The notes: generated from the letters alone by a model not told the origin. Shown: positions 1 to 10,094, numbered from the stretch's first letter. The stretch is 64,000 nucleotides of DNA from Symbiodinium natans (GCA_905221605.1 CAJNDS010002335.1:408887-472886); one strand, 5' to 3'. A program made the numbers and translations.

Positions 1-13
1 GGATTGCCGCACA

Positions 14-160
14 ACCCTAAACCCTAAACCTCAAGACCCTTCAAGCCAGCTGGCCGCAATCCCTCCCAAGGACAAGCATGAGAAGGAAACCTAGAACTCC
101 TTTATGAGGATTCGAAAGTCCCCTGAACTCTCTAAACCCTAAACCCTAAACCCTAAACCT
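14..160. repeat. Telomere-like (CCCTAAA)n tracts
   Basis: Short runs of the plant/dinoflagellate-type telomere repeat, written here as CCCTAAA, occur near position 14 and at about 125-160 (three to four units). They are interstitial: unique sequence and a PPR-like exon follow directly. I infer intronic or intergenic filler, not a chromosome end, because the tracts are short and degenerate and recur throughout the window. Confidence 0.75.
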
Positions 161-320
161 GGTGCTGTGTCATGTTTCATGCTGGCGCCCGATATCCGCT
201 CTTCGGAGATGGTGCTGCAGAAACCCTAAACCTATATCCCCCTTAAGAATCATTTTTTGGTTCATATAAAACCCAAGAGGATATTTATAAACAAATTGTG
301 TATTAAGGCTCTTGAAACAG

Positions 321-407
321 GTGGGCGATGTGAGCACAGCCCACAAGTGGCTGGGCGAGCTCGAGGCCTCCGGCTTCACGGCGGATTTGGACCACTACAA
401 CATGAGC
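321..407 (+). CDS. PPR-protein exon 1 (candidate)
   Basis: An open stretch after the acceptor-like CTTGAAACAG reads GDVSTAHKWLGELEASG and then ..DLDHYNMS. This follows the spacing of a pentatricopeptide repeat: helix A ending in GD..xA..WL..L, a glycine turn, then a degenerate xDxxxYN start of the next repeat. PPR proteins are helical-repeat RNA-binding proteins, usually acting on organelle transcripts. The canonical proline before the aspartate is missing, so this repeat is divergent. The 3' boundary is unclear because a telomere-like tract begins just after it. Confidence 0.5.
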
Positions 408-410
408 CTA

Positions 411-436
411 GGCCCTAAACCCTAAACCCTAAACTT
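411..436. repeat. Telomere-like CCCTAAA tract
   Basis: Three near-perfect CCCTAAA units lie immediately 3' of the first PPR-like exon, presumably at the start of its intron. Confidence 0.7.
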
Positions 437-1209
437 TAGGGCCTGTGAGTTTGTGTCGGGGATGGGTTTGTGGGGGGCTTTGATTTTTTTAGAGCTGAGC
501 AGGGGTTCTGGGGTTGAGGGTTTACCTAAGCCCATCCAGTCGATACTCCCTTATGGGTTCCCGTTTAATATATACCACGTATGTATAAGCTTGATGAAAT
601 AGGCCCCTATTTCACACCCCGAACCCGAACCCTCCACCCTTACGACTGCATTCCCTAGAAATGTGCCGTGTAACAATCAGGCCGACATTCTACATCCGAT
701 ACGCGTTGATCTACAAACCCTACAACTTATCCACACAACGAGCCCCGGAAAACCAAAAGGTCCTTCTGGTCAGGGTTATCCATGCATAGATATAATATGA
801 GCTGGGATCATGCCCGCGTTCTTCTGACCCAGCAGACATGGCCGTGTCGTGCATGGCATGACGCTTCTGTTGCCATTGAAACCCCATTGCGGGGGCACGT
901 TCTTGACATTCTGTGAGTAGACTTTCGGTCCGCAATACCCGAAATGCTCATTCCAATGAAACAGTTGCCCTAAAGCCTACGAGGCACAAAATCCCTAAAC
1001 ATACAACAGCAAGAAGCAAACCAGCTGGCCGTGAGAGCTACAGTAGTGGTTGCAGTGTTAGGACTGTGGAAAGTTCCTTGGTTTGGTTGGTTGGGATGTT
1101 TTGGGTCGAGTGTGCGGATTAGTCAGCTCTCACTGCTCAACCTGACCATGTATCTTCAAATATGGGCTACAGAGAACCTGTCCCTAAACCCTACAAACCC
1201 TAAGCCCAG

Positions 1210-1286
1210 GATGGCCCGCGCGAACTTCCAGGCTGGCAACCTCGAGGAGGGCCGCCGCTGGCTCTTCGCGGAGACGTCGCAAGCGC
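1210..1286 (+). CDS. PPR-protein exon with WL helix
   Basis: After an acceptor-like AAGCCCAG the frame reads GNLEEGRRWLFAETSQA, a typical PPR helix pair (G-[ND]-xxEG..WL). It is closed by a GT donor-like GTCCCT, leaving one base of a codon. The next candidate exon starts with the two bases that complete that codon. Joined, the pair gives a continuous PPR motif running into LEPDIVSYN. This phase match is the main reason for treating the pieces as spliced exons of one gene. Confidence 0.6.
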
Positions 1287-1427
1287 GTCCCTGGGGCTGG
1301 GATTCGGGCATATTCGGGGTTGTGGAGCTTTGGTTTTGTTAGAAAGGGCGCTTCAAAAGGCTTTCAGGAACCATCTGCTACACGGGGTGCTGTAGGACTT
1401 CGGGACCGAGACTTCCATGATTCCCCC

Positions 1428-1495
1428 CTAAACCCTAAACCCTAAACCCTAGACCCTGCGCGAGTGCTGGGCGGGCCAACCCCCCCCCCCCCTTC
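1428..1495. repeat. Telomere-like tract and poly-C in an intron
   Basis: About three CCCTAAA units (1428-1453) are followed by a run of about 12 C ending in CTTCAG, which looks like the pyrimidine tract and acceptor of the next PPR exon. Both lie inside the intron between the exons at 1210-1286 and 1498-1550. Confidence 0.65.
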
Positions 1496-1497
1496 AG

Positions 1498-1550
1498 GCC
1501 TAGAGCCGGACATCGTGAGCTACAATGAGCTCCTTAACGGCAGATCTCGG
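1498..1550 (+). CDS. PPR-protein exon with PDIVSYN
   Basis: The frame reads LEPDIVSYNELLNG, a near-canonical PPR repeat start (xPDxVxYNxLI). It follows a pyrimidine-rich TTCAG acceptor and could end at the GT of GTAGTA. Its phase fits the preceding exon. The join to the next PPR fragment leaves a linker longer than a usual 35-residue repeat, so the 3' end may be earlier, at a GC donor around 1540. Confidence 0.6.
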
Positions 1551-1570
1551 GTAGTACAGGCAACCTATAG

Positions 1571-1674
1571 CTTGGCATGTTCCCCCTAATACTAACAGTC
1601 CTTAATAGGGATCCTAGTAGGGGGTTACTATAATCCCCATGAAGGACTGTTAGTGTACGGGGGAACATCCCAAG
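1571..1674. mobile_element. MITE-like inverted-repeat element, copy 1
   Basis: A ~104-bp unit with near-perfect terminal inverted repeats: left end CTTGGCATGTTCCCCCTAAT, right end reading GTACGGGGGAACATCCCAAG. The interior pair ACTAACAGTCCTTA / GGACTGTTAGT is also complementary, so the whole element can fold as a hairpin around AGTAGGGGGTTACTATAA. There is no coding capacity. It is one of at least eight related copies in the window and sits in a PPR-gene intron. Confidence 0.75.
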
Positions 1675-1725
1675 ATTTATCCCTTATGGTGTATACACCT
1701 GAAGAGTTGCATCTATCCTACAAAG

Positions 1726-1793
1726 AGGCTGCTGGCTGCTCTTGGCGAGTTGGGTGACGCCCGAGCTGCCACAGACGTGCTCCAGGAGGCCCC
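1726..1793 (+). CDS. PPR-protein exon (GDARAATDVLQEA)
   Basis: The frame reads ALGELGDARAATDVLQEA, which fits the second half of PPR helix A and helix B (xGDxxxAxxVLxEM). A GT of GTTCCA closes it. The 5' boundary is ambiguous: several AG dinucleotides lie between 1700 and 1728. Confidence 0.5.
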
Positions 1794-2397
1794 GTTCCAG
1801 TTCGCATGCTTGGCAGTTTGTGTTCACCAGATCTACAGTAATCCAGAGCATGCTGCTGGTATGCCGTGGTTTCCACAGCGACGGCAGATGAATCACTTGT
1901 TTGGGTCAGTCATTTGCCAGGTGCTGAATCGCAACGTGTTCGGCCCATGCTTGCAGGCACAGACGCGGAAGCTGACCCCGAATCTACTCAGTCGCCTGGC
2001 TTGAATTCAGGGAAACACGGTAGGTAACCATCTGACGGCCTTCAGCCACCCAAACTGGGTGCCACAACCTCTGCTAACAACCCGAGTACAGATGCACCCA
2101 ACTACATTGCTCAAAACTACATATTCTCGGAGAACACATGTAGTAGGTCATGGAGGTTGTGGATGGCTCGGGTTTGTGGTCTTTTGGGAGCCCGAAAGGC
2201 CAAGTATGCGAGGCTATGTTGCATCCAAAGTTTCTTCTTGTCTTGGGGCGACGAGAAGAGATTAGGGCAGGTGTTCAACTCGGCACCTAACTGAGTCGCA
2301 CAAAGTGCTTTTGAACAGAAGAGGGCGTGGGTGCTTGCGGGAAGTGTTGCATCTGCATGAACAACTGGATCCTCTACCTTCTGCTTTGCTTGAACAG

Positions 2398-2502
2398 GCT
2401 ACAATTCGGCCATCCACGCCTGTGCGCAAAGTGGCGATAGTGCTGGGGCTGAGCGATTCGTCGCAGAGCTGCGCCGGGCACAGCTTGTTCCGGACGCAAC
2501 CA
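2398..2502 (+). CDS. PPR-protein exon with a full motif
   Basis: After the acceptor GAACAG the frame reads YNSAIHACAQSGDSAGAER, then FVAELRRAQLVPDATS, giving an almost complete PPR unit (YNSxIxACAxxGD..xAERFVxEL...xLxPD). A GT donor follows at 2503. This is one of the strongest PPR exons in the window. The GC-rich codon use contrasts with the flanking intron sequence. Confidence 0.7.
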
Positions 2503-3117
2503 GTGGCTCACATGCATTAGGTCAGGGGTCGTGTTGGGTTGGAAGCTGGGTCTTAGGGTAAACTTAAGGTTAGGGTGTTGGTTGGTCTGACGGACCTACG
2601 TTTTCCATGCAAATTACCGTTTATCAGCTGATGCATCCCCGCGACATTTGGAACCCCAAGTCCTTTCGTATAGTCCAGTGTGCATCAGGAAAAGTGTCTG
2701 GAGAGGCATTACCCAGGTCAGGACTTCTGCAATGGAGATGTGCTATCTCGCTGACGCCCTCCCCTCCCCCCCAAGGTTTCCCACCGGCAAAGAAAGCAGG
2801 GGTGTGCAGTTTTGGAAGAACTGACATGTTGGCATGCAACTGCAGACAACTCCCTCCCAAGTGATGTACGGTGACTGTTTTTAAACATGTGGAGGGCGGG
2901 CCCGGGCCACAAGCCACAGAGGTAGTATAAAATATCTATTTAAATTTCCGTGTGTTTAAATGTATAATCTAAGTGCCCTTGCTTTGCCCCGGCACTTGGG
3001 GCAACTCGCCGACGCCTGGAATTGGTTTTGGTGCTTTTCAGTGGTTTGGATAGAAAAATACTCGAGGGGCTCTCGGGGGGCCTTTTGGGGTTTCTGGGCT
3101 TTTGCATGCTTTTCAGG
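2503..3117. other. Non-coding stretch before the minisatellite
   Basis: No supported exon. Open frames here are short and lack family motifs. A C-rich tract (about 2755-2775) and an AT-rich patch (about 2920-2960) are present. A phrase at 2915-2945 (GGTAGTATAAAATAT.T followed by TTTAAAT) recurs at 4322-4350, just after the 3.1-4.1 kb minisatellite, so related sequence flanks the array. Confidence 0.5.
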
Positions 3118-4143
3118 GCCGTGGGAAGCCAGAAAGTCCTAGGTTTCTGTGGGCTTGGGGCCTTTCAGGGGTGGGAAGAAGCCAGAAAACACCCTAGGAC
3201 AATGTCCTAGGTTTCTGTTGGCTTGGGGCCTTTCAGGGGTGGGAAGAAGCCAGAAAACACCGTAGGACAATGTCCTAGGTTTCTGGGGCTTGGGGCCTTT
3301 CAGGGGTGGGAAGAAGCCAGAAAACAGCCCAGGACAATGTCCTAGGTTTCTGTGGGCTTGGGGCCTTTCAGGGGTGAGAAGAAGCCAGAAAACGCCCTCG
3401 GACAATGTCCTAGGTTTCTGTGGGCTTGGGGCCTTTCAGGGGTGGGAAGAAGCCAGAAAACACCCCAGGACAATGTCCTAGGTTTCTGGGGCTTGGGGCC
3501 TTTCAGGGGTGGGAAGAAGCCAGAAAACACCCTAGGACAATGTCCTAGGTTTCTGGGGGCGTGGGGCCTTTCAGGGGTGGGAAGAAGCCAGAAAACGCCC
3601 TAGGACAATGTCCTAGGTTTCTGTGGGCTTGGGGCCTTGCAGGGGTGGGAAGAAGCCAGAAAACACCGTAGGACAATGTCCTAGGTTTCTGGGGCTTGGG
3701 GCCTTTCAGGGGTGGGAAGAAGCCAGAAAACACCCTAGGACAATGTCCTAGGTTTCTGTGGGCTTGGGGCCTTTCAGGGGTGGGAAGAAGCCGGAAAACA
3801 CCCTAGGACAATGTCCTAGGTTTCTGGGGCTTGGGGCCTTTCAGGGGTGGGAAGAAGCCAGAAAACGCCCTAGGACAATGTCCTAGGTTGTTCTTTCAGG
3901 GTTGGGAAGAAGGCAGAAAACACCCTAGGACAATGTCCTAGGTTTCTGTGGCTTGGGGCCTTTCAGGGGTGGGAAGAAGCCAGAAAACGCCCTAGGACAA
4001 TGTCCTAGGTTTCTGTGGGCTTGGGGCCTTGCAGGGGTGGGAAGAAGCCAGAAAACACCCTAGGACAATGTCCTAGGTTTCTGGGGCTTGGGGCCTTTCA
4101 GGCGTGGGAAGAAGCCAGAAAACAGCCTAGGACAATGTCCCAG
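3118..4143. repeat. ~68-bp palindromic minisatellite, about 15 copies
   Basis: A tandem array with a period of 67-68 bp. Each unit contains a perfect palindrome, CCTAGGACAATGTCCTAGG (small variants), followed by TTTCTGTGGGCTTGGGGCCT, then TTCAGGGGTGGGAAGAAGCC and AGAAAAC. I count 15 ACAATGTCC cores between 3201 and 4140. Unit differences are single bases (CACCC/CGCCC/CAGCC), apart from one unit near 3890-3900 with a deletion. Frames stay open on both strands because of the repeat; I do not regard them as genes. Confidence 0.9.
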
Positions 4144-4794
4144 GGCTGAAAGCCTCCAAGCCATTACAAAAGTCTAAGCCCAAACCCCAACCCACAACAA
4201 CACCTTCAACCGACAGCAGGCAGCCGACGTCGTGGACGACCCCGTTTCCACGGGGGTAATTTTCATGGTGATGGTTTCCGGGTGTTTAAAAAAGGGGCGG
4301 CCCCACCCAACCCCTCACGGAGGTAGTATAAAATATTTGTTTTATTTATTTGAATGTCCGCATATTAAAAAATAGGCACCGTAGACAATGTAGACTTCAT
4401 CTTGAGACGGTGATTGGTGCCAAACCGAGCCGGTACCCCTCCCCCGCCACCAAGAAAGACCACCTAAGAAAGACCACCTGGTGCCAAGACGTTGACGCAT
4501 ACGCACGCAAGCACTGGACTGGAAGCTGGGGGCTTGTTCTCCAAGCCCAGAAAGCTATAGGGTGTATTTTGCAGTATCCTTTTACCCCATCCCTGCTTCA
4601 TGTGTCTCTGAAGGCTACAACACCCTGCAGCCTGGCTGAAGGAGGACCATGCGGGTTTCGGGTTTGGGGGAGCATGGCGCTTCCCGGGGTTCCGGACTCT
4701 TGCCCTTGTAATCAATCTGTACCGCCGAAGCCTTGTAAGCCCATAAACTCCAACCCTCCAAAACCACGGCATGAAGCTCAGGGGGACGGGTATG

Positions 4795-4836
4795 TTTATA
4801 GGGTTTAGGTTTAGGGTTTAGGGTTTAGGTTTAGCG
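4795..4836. repeat. Telomere-like (TTTAGGG)n tract
   Basis: Five to six TTTAGGG-type units on the + strand, including shortened TTTAGG variants. The orientation is opposite to the CCCTAAA tracts at 14-436. Confidence 0.75.
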
Positions 4837-4998
4837 AGACCCCGCAAAGCCTGCTGCAGGGTGTAGGGTTTGGGTTTGGGGGCGTAGTCCTTCTCGGGGT
4901 GGATGGCCAGTTCCTGTCCGGGGTCGAAGGTTGTTAGCAGTCTGGCGGCATTGTGTCTTCAACCCTCAATTCGAACCCGTAAATTGCAACCCCGTGGC

Positions 4999-5120
4999 AC
5001 GAGGCTGCACGCCTTTGCACGCTGCAGCGACTCCCGCCGTGCTCAGGGCTGCTTCCAGGAGAGCCTTCGGAATTTCCACCCCCCTGATGCCGAGAATGGT
5101 TTCTCAGCAGCCAGCCGAGT
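4999..5120 (+). CDS. Possible PPR-like exon (weak)
   Basis: One frame reads LHAFARCSDSRRAQGCF followed by a polar stretch. HAFARCxDxRRAxxxF resembles a PPR helix A (xACAxxGDxxxAxxxF), but the proline-aspartate and YN signatures are missing. A second frame is open across the same bases. Treat as a candidate only. Confidence 0.25.
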
Positions 5121-5862
5121 TGGAGCAGTGCGACTTCTGCATCTGTCATCCTAAAGGCTACGCTGGTGGCTGAGGGGCCCAATTAGCGGCGCAGGCACTT
5201 GCTAGTCATACAAAAGGCATGGCAACAACATTCCCCAACGGCGTGCTCGCTGAAAATGTATGGAAACTCAATGACCAGTGTTGGGCTTGGGCTTGTTGGC
5301 CTTTCCGGGCTTCGAAAGAGACCTGGGGTTCCTTTGATTTACTTCGGGATCCATCCTTTGCTCTGACTTGTCATAGCTTCCTGTGCATGCCTCTCGAGAG
5401 AATCTAGTGAATTTGGGCCCTGGCTAACTCGTACGAGGTGCAAGGTGCTCATGTAAACAACGAGTTACAAGAGACCTGCCTCGATTGCAACGGCTGTGAA
5501 ATCCTGAGCCCTCCTTTGGAAGAACTCGGTTTGCGCAACGGATTGTCCTAATCAAAAGCACGTCGGCCATGCAGTGGAAGCGGGCACATGAAGCTCAAAC
5601 GATGTCATGAGTCGCCTGATGAAGCGCAAGGTGCCGTAAAGAGTGCAAAGAGAACTTCAAACACGGAGTGACATACACGCTGGTCAAGCCTCTCCATTCG
5701 CGGCTGGCGCCCATGGTGTTACAGGTTTTGGGCTCACAGGCATGAACGAGCCAGGGTTCGCAACCTCGGGTCAAAAACGAGCTTGTCGCCCTCGCCGGAT
5801 CCAGGATCCGTATATAACATAGTGTAGATGGCCAATGCATTCCTGACAATGCAAGATGACAG

Positions 5863-5923
5863 GATATGGAGAACGCCGGCCTGCAGCCGGACAGCTTCAG
5901 CTGCTCCTCGCTCATTCGAAGAC
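5863..5923 (+). CDS. PPR-protein exon (LQPDSFSCSSLI)
   Basis: After the acceptor GATGACAG the frame reads MENAGLQPDSFSCSSLI, a clear PPR boundary (M..AGLxPDxxxxxSLI). A GT donor (GTGGCT) follows at 5924. The intron downstream contains the large CT microsatellite. Confidence 0.6.
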
Positions 5924-6061
5924 GTGGCTGCAGTAGCATCTGGTTGACCCCGGCATCACACACCGAGCGCTTATCTTTGGGCCTTCTCAGCCCAGCATGT
6001 GAAGATCCACTGGCAGATGCAGAACCTCTGCACACGGAGTGCGCGCAAACATACTGTTTTG

Positions 6062-6087
6062 CGTCTCTCTCTCGCTCTCTCGCTCTC

Positions 6088-6123
<36 letters not shown>

Positions 6124-6257
6124 GCTCTCTCTCTCTCTCGCTCTCTCTCTCTCGCTCTCCCTCCCCTCCCTCCCCTCCCTCCCCTCGCTCCCTCCCTCCC
6201 CTCGCTCCCTCCCTCCTCCCCTCGCTCCCTCCCTCCCTCCCTCCCTCGCTCTCTCTC

Positions 6258-6315
<58 letters not shown>
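6062..6315. repeat. CT-rich microsatellite
   Basis: About 250 bp of (CT)n broken by CTCG and (CCCT)n/(CCTC)n blocks. Long Ser-Leu-Arg or Arg-Glu frames on both strands are by-products of the repeat. Confidence 0.9.
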
Positions 6316-6316
<1 letters not shown>

Positions 6317-6329
6317 TACACAACCGCAA

Positions 6330-7680
6330 GCACTCGAGCTTGCGCAAGCACACACGCACGAAAACAGAGTGACAAACCCGTAAAATACATGACCATCCAT
6401 CCCAGGCCTGCCCTGAACACCCGAACCCTCAAATCAGAGGAGTCGCCAGCAGCAGCGCTGAGCCAAAGAAGGCGGCTGCCGACGCAGAGGTGCGGGGGCC
6501 GTGCGAATAGACACCGCAGCCTGTACATTGCAGCTCATGCATGTGCAGCTGGAGTGCCCATATGGGGGGTTTCCGAAAATTCCGAAAGTTTGAAAGCAAG
6601 GTTTATAGTATTTTGGGATATATCAGGCTGAACCTATTTTGGGAAAACCACATGCCCATTCATTCGTGACGAAGGGTACAAGAAAGGTCCTATTTTTGTT
6701 GATGGTGGCGGGCCGCACAACTCCACGCAATCTGCAGTGCACAGATGGGTTCCCGTCTAGGCGTGGGCATGCCTGTGGGTTTTGGGGATCGTGGTTTTGT
6801 ATCATGCCTGTGGGCTTTTGGGATCGTGGTTTTGTATCGCCCGACGTGACAAAATTGTGCTTTGGCTGTGCACGTTTCGTGGTCGTGTTCGGGCTTCTTT
6901 GCCCACTTTTTGTTGACGCTTCCATCTCTCTCTTGCTGTCGCGAAAACTTCCCACCTCTGGGGACGGCTTCGACGGCTATTTCGCGTTTGAAGGCGCGCT
7001 CCCACCATGTGCCGACGTCATTGGCATGCACTGTTTCTACTCGAGCAAGGGTGAGCTTAGACCCCGCGTGCGCCAACAATGCATGGGTTGCTGGGACCAC
7101 CCTAAGTCGGTCGGCCAAACCATCGCCCCATGCAGCGTGCAACTCAGGCCTTGCTGCAGAAGTTTCTTCAAGAGCGCATGGAGCCTCTGCTGCTGGAATA
7201 GGGGAACCCTCACAGCTCTTGGAGTGGGTAGTTGAGGGCTTGAAATTCTGCAAGCCCCACGAACCCAAGCGCCTGATCGAAGGATGTTGGGCTGATCGGC
7301 TACTCGGCGGCCGCCCGGCCATCGCTTGTCGCACGTCCTAGGGCCGTTAGATGATGCCCCCCCACACGACTTGTAGATGCAAAGCTACTGGGCCTTAGGG
7401 TTTAGCCTCAGAAGCTAGAGGGATTTAGGCTTTGGAGAGCAGGGTGAAAGTCATCTTGAAGGAGAGCAAGCTCTTTCAGTCCATGCCCCCTGCACCCTGC
7501 CGCGGTTGTGCATTAACCATTAACTCCTATAGGAACTGCTGAACCAAAGCCCTAGATGCCTCCTAGATTTGGCAGCACGGCGCTGCCTTCTTCACAAATC
7601 CTCCCTACCCCCTAAACTGTGGAGGCTTGCATCCCTGCAGTGTGTTGTGCAGCTGCTCGGTGGCCAACGCGCCCTGTAAA
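6330..7680. other. Intron or intergenic DNA, no supported exon
   Basis: The GC-rich part (6860-7340) keeps three frames open on both strands, including a minus frame around 6960-7230 with HAAWGDGLADRLRVV. None shows a family motif, so I do not call a gene. A ~35-bp direct duplication at 6775-6840 repeats GCCTGTGGG..TTTTGGGATCG with TGGTTTTGTATC. Confidence 0.4.
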
Positions 7681-7688
7681 CCCTTGAG

Positions 7689-7757
7689 GTCGTGGATGCC
7701 TTCGCCAAAGCTGGCATGGCCAGTCGAGCGGAGAAGTGGTTCGAAGCCACTCTGGAG
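7689..7757 (+). CDS. PPR-protein exon (VVDAFAKAG..AEKWF)
   Basis: The frame reads VVDAFAKAGMASRAEKWF and continues to EATLE, a textbook PPR helix pair. It ends with a complete codon before a GT donor (GTAGCC). The next exon starts in the same phase with AGLQPD, restoring an exact repeat across the intron. The acceptor CTTGAG is weak. Confidence 0.75.
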
Positions 7758-8118
7758 GTAGCCTGTGAGCCTCAAACGCTTTAGCCAAATTGGTTTACTC
7801 TGTAAACCCTCGCCACTGAAGACTCTAAACCCTGCCCCCTGGCTCTCTTCAAGTCAGGTGTTCGAAAGTTTGGTTTGCAGCTGGCCAATTCTGCTAGAAA
7901 AGCTGCCTCGTCTTAGGGGAGAGCTCCTTAATTCCAACATCAAGCGCGAACTGCTCAGGCCATTCTGTGGACACTGAACCCTGAAAACCCGAACCCACTA
8001 CTGCTCCGTCACATCCGTAACCCTTGAAGACTCTACAACACCCTCTCACCCTTGGTTATCCACACCCTATCACCCTATGACATCTCAGAAATTTTTCCTA
8101 CACAGCCAGTCGAAATCC

Positions 8119-8247
8119 CACCCCCCAAACCCCCCAACCCCCCCCCCCCACCCCAACCCCCCCCCCCCCCCCCCCACCCCACCAAACCCCCCCCCCCCCA
8201 CCCACCACCCAACCCCCCCCCCCCCCCCCCCCACCCCAACCCCCTCC
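8119..8247. repeat. C-rich low-complexity tract
   Basis: About 130 bp of poly-C interrupted by A and occasional ACC. It ends near the acceptor of the next PPR exon and could serve as an extreme pyrimidine tract. Pro- or Gly-rich frames here are artefacts. Confidence 0.85.
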
Positions 8248-8267
8248 GAAAGCCGTCGCAGCGCTAG

Positions 8268-8306
8268 GCAGGCCTGCAGCCGGATGTGGTGATGTACAAC
8301 TCGGCC
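8268..8306 (+). CDS. PPR-protein micro-exon (AGLQPDVVMYNSA)
   Basis: A 39-bp exon in phase 0 on both sides encodes AGLQPDVVMYNSA. It lies between acceptor GCGCTAG and donor GTGGCC. It completes the repeat begun at 7689-7757 and leads in phase into VINGHAKEG at 8433. The three exons together give two consecutive near-consensus PPR motifs, which is the best local evidence for a spliced gene. Confidence 0.75.
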
Positions 8307-8432
8307 GTGGCCTCACTCTTCGATTCTGTGCAAGTGCTTGGGGAGACAGACGAGTGAAGTGTGCAAATGTTTACCAGTTTTTCAGTGTCCCTAAGCTGGA
8401 GCAGAGCTCCAACAGCCCGAGCCTGAAACGAG

Positions 8433-8506
8433 GTCATCAATGGCCACGCGAAAGAGGGCAAGCAGGATGATGCGGAGTGCTGGCTCACAAGCATGCTCCG
8501 CCGTCG
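8433..8506 (+). CDS. PPR-protein exon (VINGHAKEG)
   Basis: The frame reads VINGHAKEGKQDDAECWL, then TSMLRRR. The acceptor is CGAG at 8429-8432. Two 3' ends are possible: a GT donor at 8503, or a GC donor at 8507 (GCGCTC). Only the GC option keeps the phase for the next PPR piece (MAPDRVTFNT at 8859) and gives a repeat of normal length, so I prefer it. Confidence 0.7.
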
Positions 8507-8718
8507 GCGCTCTGCTTGGATTTTGCTGACTATGTCCATGTCATTCAAGGGTAAAAGCCTTTTCTGACAATCATGCAAAATCTTACATGCAGACTCTGTA
8601 GAGGACTGCAGCCGTCACTGCACACTGCCAAGTGTAGTGTCAGAGCACAGGCCGTAGTCACAAGACAATGATATTCGGTCGGTCATTGAATGCGTCTTTT
8701 GGGGAAGCTTTTGCACAG

Positions 8719-8768
8719 GGGTTGCGGGCGCGAGGCTCAAGGTGTCCATGCGATGATGCAGCACACCG
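8719..8768 (+). CDS. Possible small PPR-like exon
   Basis: Between acceptor GCACAG and donor GTAAAT one frame reads GCGREAQGVHAMMQHTG, similar to the second helix of a PPR unit (xxxAxxVxxxMxxxG). Its phase does not fit the neighbours, so it may be an alternative or false exon. Confidence 0.3.
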
Positions 8769-8858
8769 GTAAATGTTCTGTGCCCGTAAATGGCAACGGT
8801 GTTGTGACAAAAGCTCCCTCGCAGGATTTCAGGGTTCGCGAGCAAAGCTGTCATCTAG

Positions 8859-8889
8859 GATGGCTCCGGATCGCGTGACCTTCAATACG
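8859..8889 (+). CDS. PPR-protein micro-exon (APDRVTFNT)
   Basis: About 31 bp after acceptor CATCTAG encode MAPDRVTFNT, the start of a PPR unit. The phase fits if the intron begins with GC at 8890 (GCCCAG). The next exon then starts with VLDAAARSG, giving VTFNT-VLDAAARSG across the join. Confidence 0.6.
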
Positions 8890-9485
8890 GCCCAGCCCTC
8901 GGAAAGAAGCCATCTCATGATCTACAGTTTACAGGCTTGGTGTCTCTTGCTTAAATTGAAGCAGTCAAGGCTTCTAGCGCAGCGCTCCTCGGTTTTAGGT
9001 TTTCTGGAAGCTCTTCATCGTTGCCATTGCAAAGCCCCGGCACGGGTTAAGTATCCCAACGCTAACATCCATCCCTTGTATATCCTTGTCGGGTGGCAAG
9101 AGGTTTTAGGCGCTGCGGGACACAGACTTGAACCACACTCTTAACCCGAAGCCCCCTAACCTCAATCCTAAGGCCCCGAACCCTTCAGCAGAAGCACTTT
9201 GGGCTGGGGTTGAAACTTTAGCAGGCGAGCTAGTGGAGTCGTATACCCCGCTCTATGTCGTTCCCCCAGAAAACTGGACCCTGAATCCTATAAGCCCAAA
9301 CCCCTGGGGGTCCAAAAGCCTGGTCTGAAACGACAGCTGACATGGCCAGAGAAGGAAGTGGAGTGAGGTCTGTCTCTGTCTCTCGGTGTCAGGGGGGCCA
9401 GTTTCTTGAGAGTTTAGAGGGCTCTCTTGGTGATGTCTCGGGTTCTTACACGATCACCGACACACCTTTTCCTGGAAATCGGAAG

Positions 9486-9555
9486 GTCCTGGATGCCGCA
9501 GCACGGTCTGGCCGGGGCGACGCCAGCGTCGAGTTGTGCACAAGGGTGCTGGGGA
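9486..9555 (+). CDS. PPR-protein exon (VLDAAARSGRGDASVEL)
   Basis: After GGAAG the frame reads VLDAAARSGRGDASVELC, then TRVLG. A GC donor (GCACTC) at 9556 leaves one base, which the GC at the start of the next exon completes. The join gives ..RVLGS-MASLKTTPNMISYN, the expected spacing of about 19 residues between GD and PN. A GT donor at 9564 would not preserve phase. Confidence 0.6.
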
Positions 9556-10029
9556 GCACTCCGGTTTGCATGTGGCCATGGGCAAAAGCCTTCCGACTTC
9601 AGACCATCCTGCCTCCACAACCCCCTGAAGAGAGGGTTCATGTCCCTAAAAACACAGTCATGTGTGATGCTTGCTCTGCTTCTATTAGATTCCCGGAACA
9701 TCTTCCGGCAACAGCATCGGTCGCACTCATGTGGCTCTTGCGAATCACTTTGTGAACAGAGCCGGCTCGTGATGAACCTTCACGTGTGTTGCCGTCAAGA
9801 ACAGGGAGATCTTTTGGCACCGGAGAAGAAGCAGGTAGAACCAAATTGAGCGAGTGCTTCGCATTAAAGTTGAAGTGGAACGTCTGTTGTCCGCTTCCTT
9901 GCACTGTTCATGGTGACGACAGGTGGTCATCCGAATTGTTCTTCTGGAGATGTCGCAGTGTCTTGCTTGTCTGATGCAACTGTCTTGTCGTCCCAAATTT
10001 TAGCACACTCGGCCTCCCTAGTGCATAAG

Positions 10030-10094
10030 GCATGGCAAGCTTGAAGACGACGCCTAACATGATCAGCTACAACTCCGCCATACGGGCCTGTGCT
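10030..10094 (+). CDS. PPR-protein exon (PNMISYNSAIRACA)
   Basis: After GCATAAG the frame reads MASLKTTPNMISYNSAIRA, then CA, matching PPR consensus through the start of helix A. The only donor that keeps phase with the next exon is GC (GCTTGG) at 10095, which joins ACA to VHASATERAASF. Confidence 0.7.

Noticed and set aside
3139-3733. Open frames such as GGLGAFQGWEEARK and its reverse
   Set aside because: Products of the 68-bp tandem repeat, open on both strands with no start context or family match.
3118-4143. CRISPR-like regular spacing of a palindromic repeat
   Set aside because: The sequence between palindromes is itself repeated, so there are no unique spacers; the context is eukaryotic.
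5595-6631. Long Arg/Glu- and Ser/Leu-rich open frames on both strands
   Set aside because: They are translations of the CT/GA microsatellite, open in most frames.
6690-7341. Three overlapping open frames in GC-rich DNA, including a 214-codon minus frame
   Set aside because: Several frames are open at once and none contains recognisable motifs, so composition is the simpler explanation.
8052-8316. Proline-rich and glycine-rich frames
   Set aside because: Translation of a poly-C tract.
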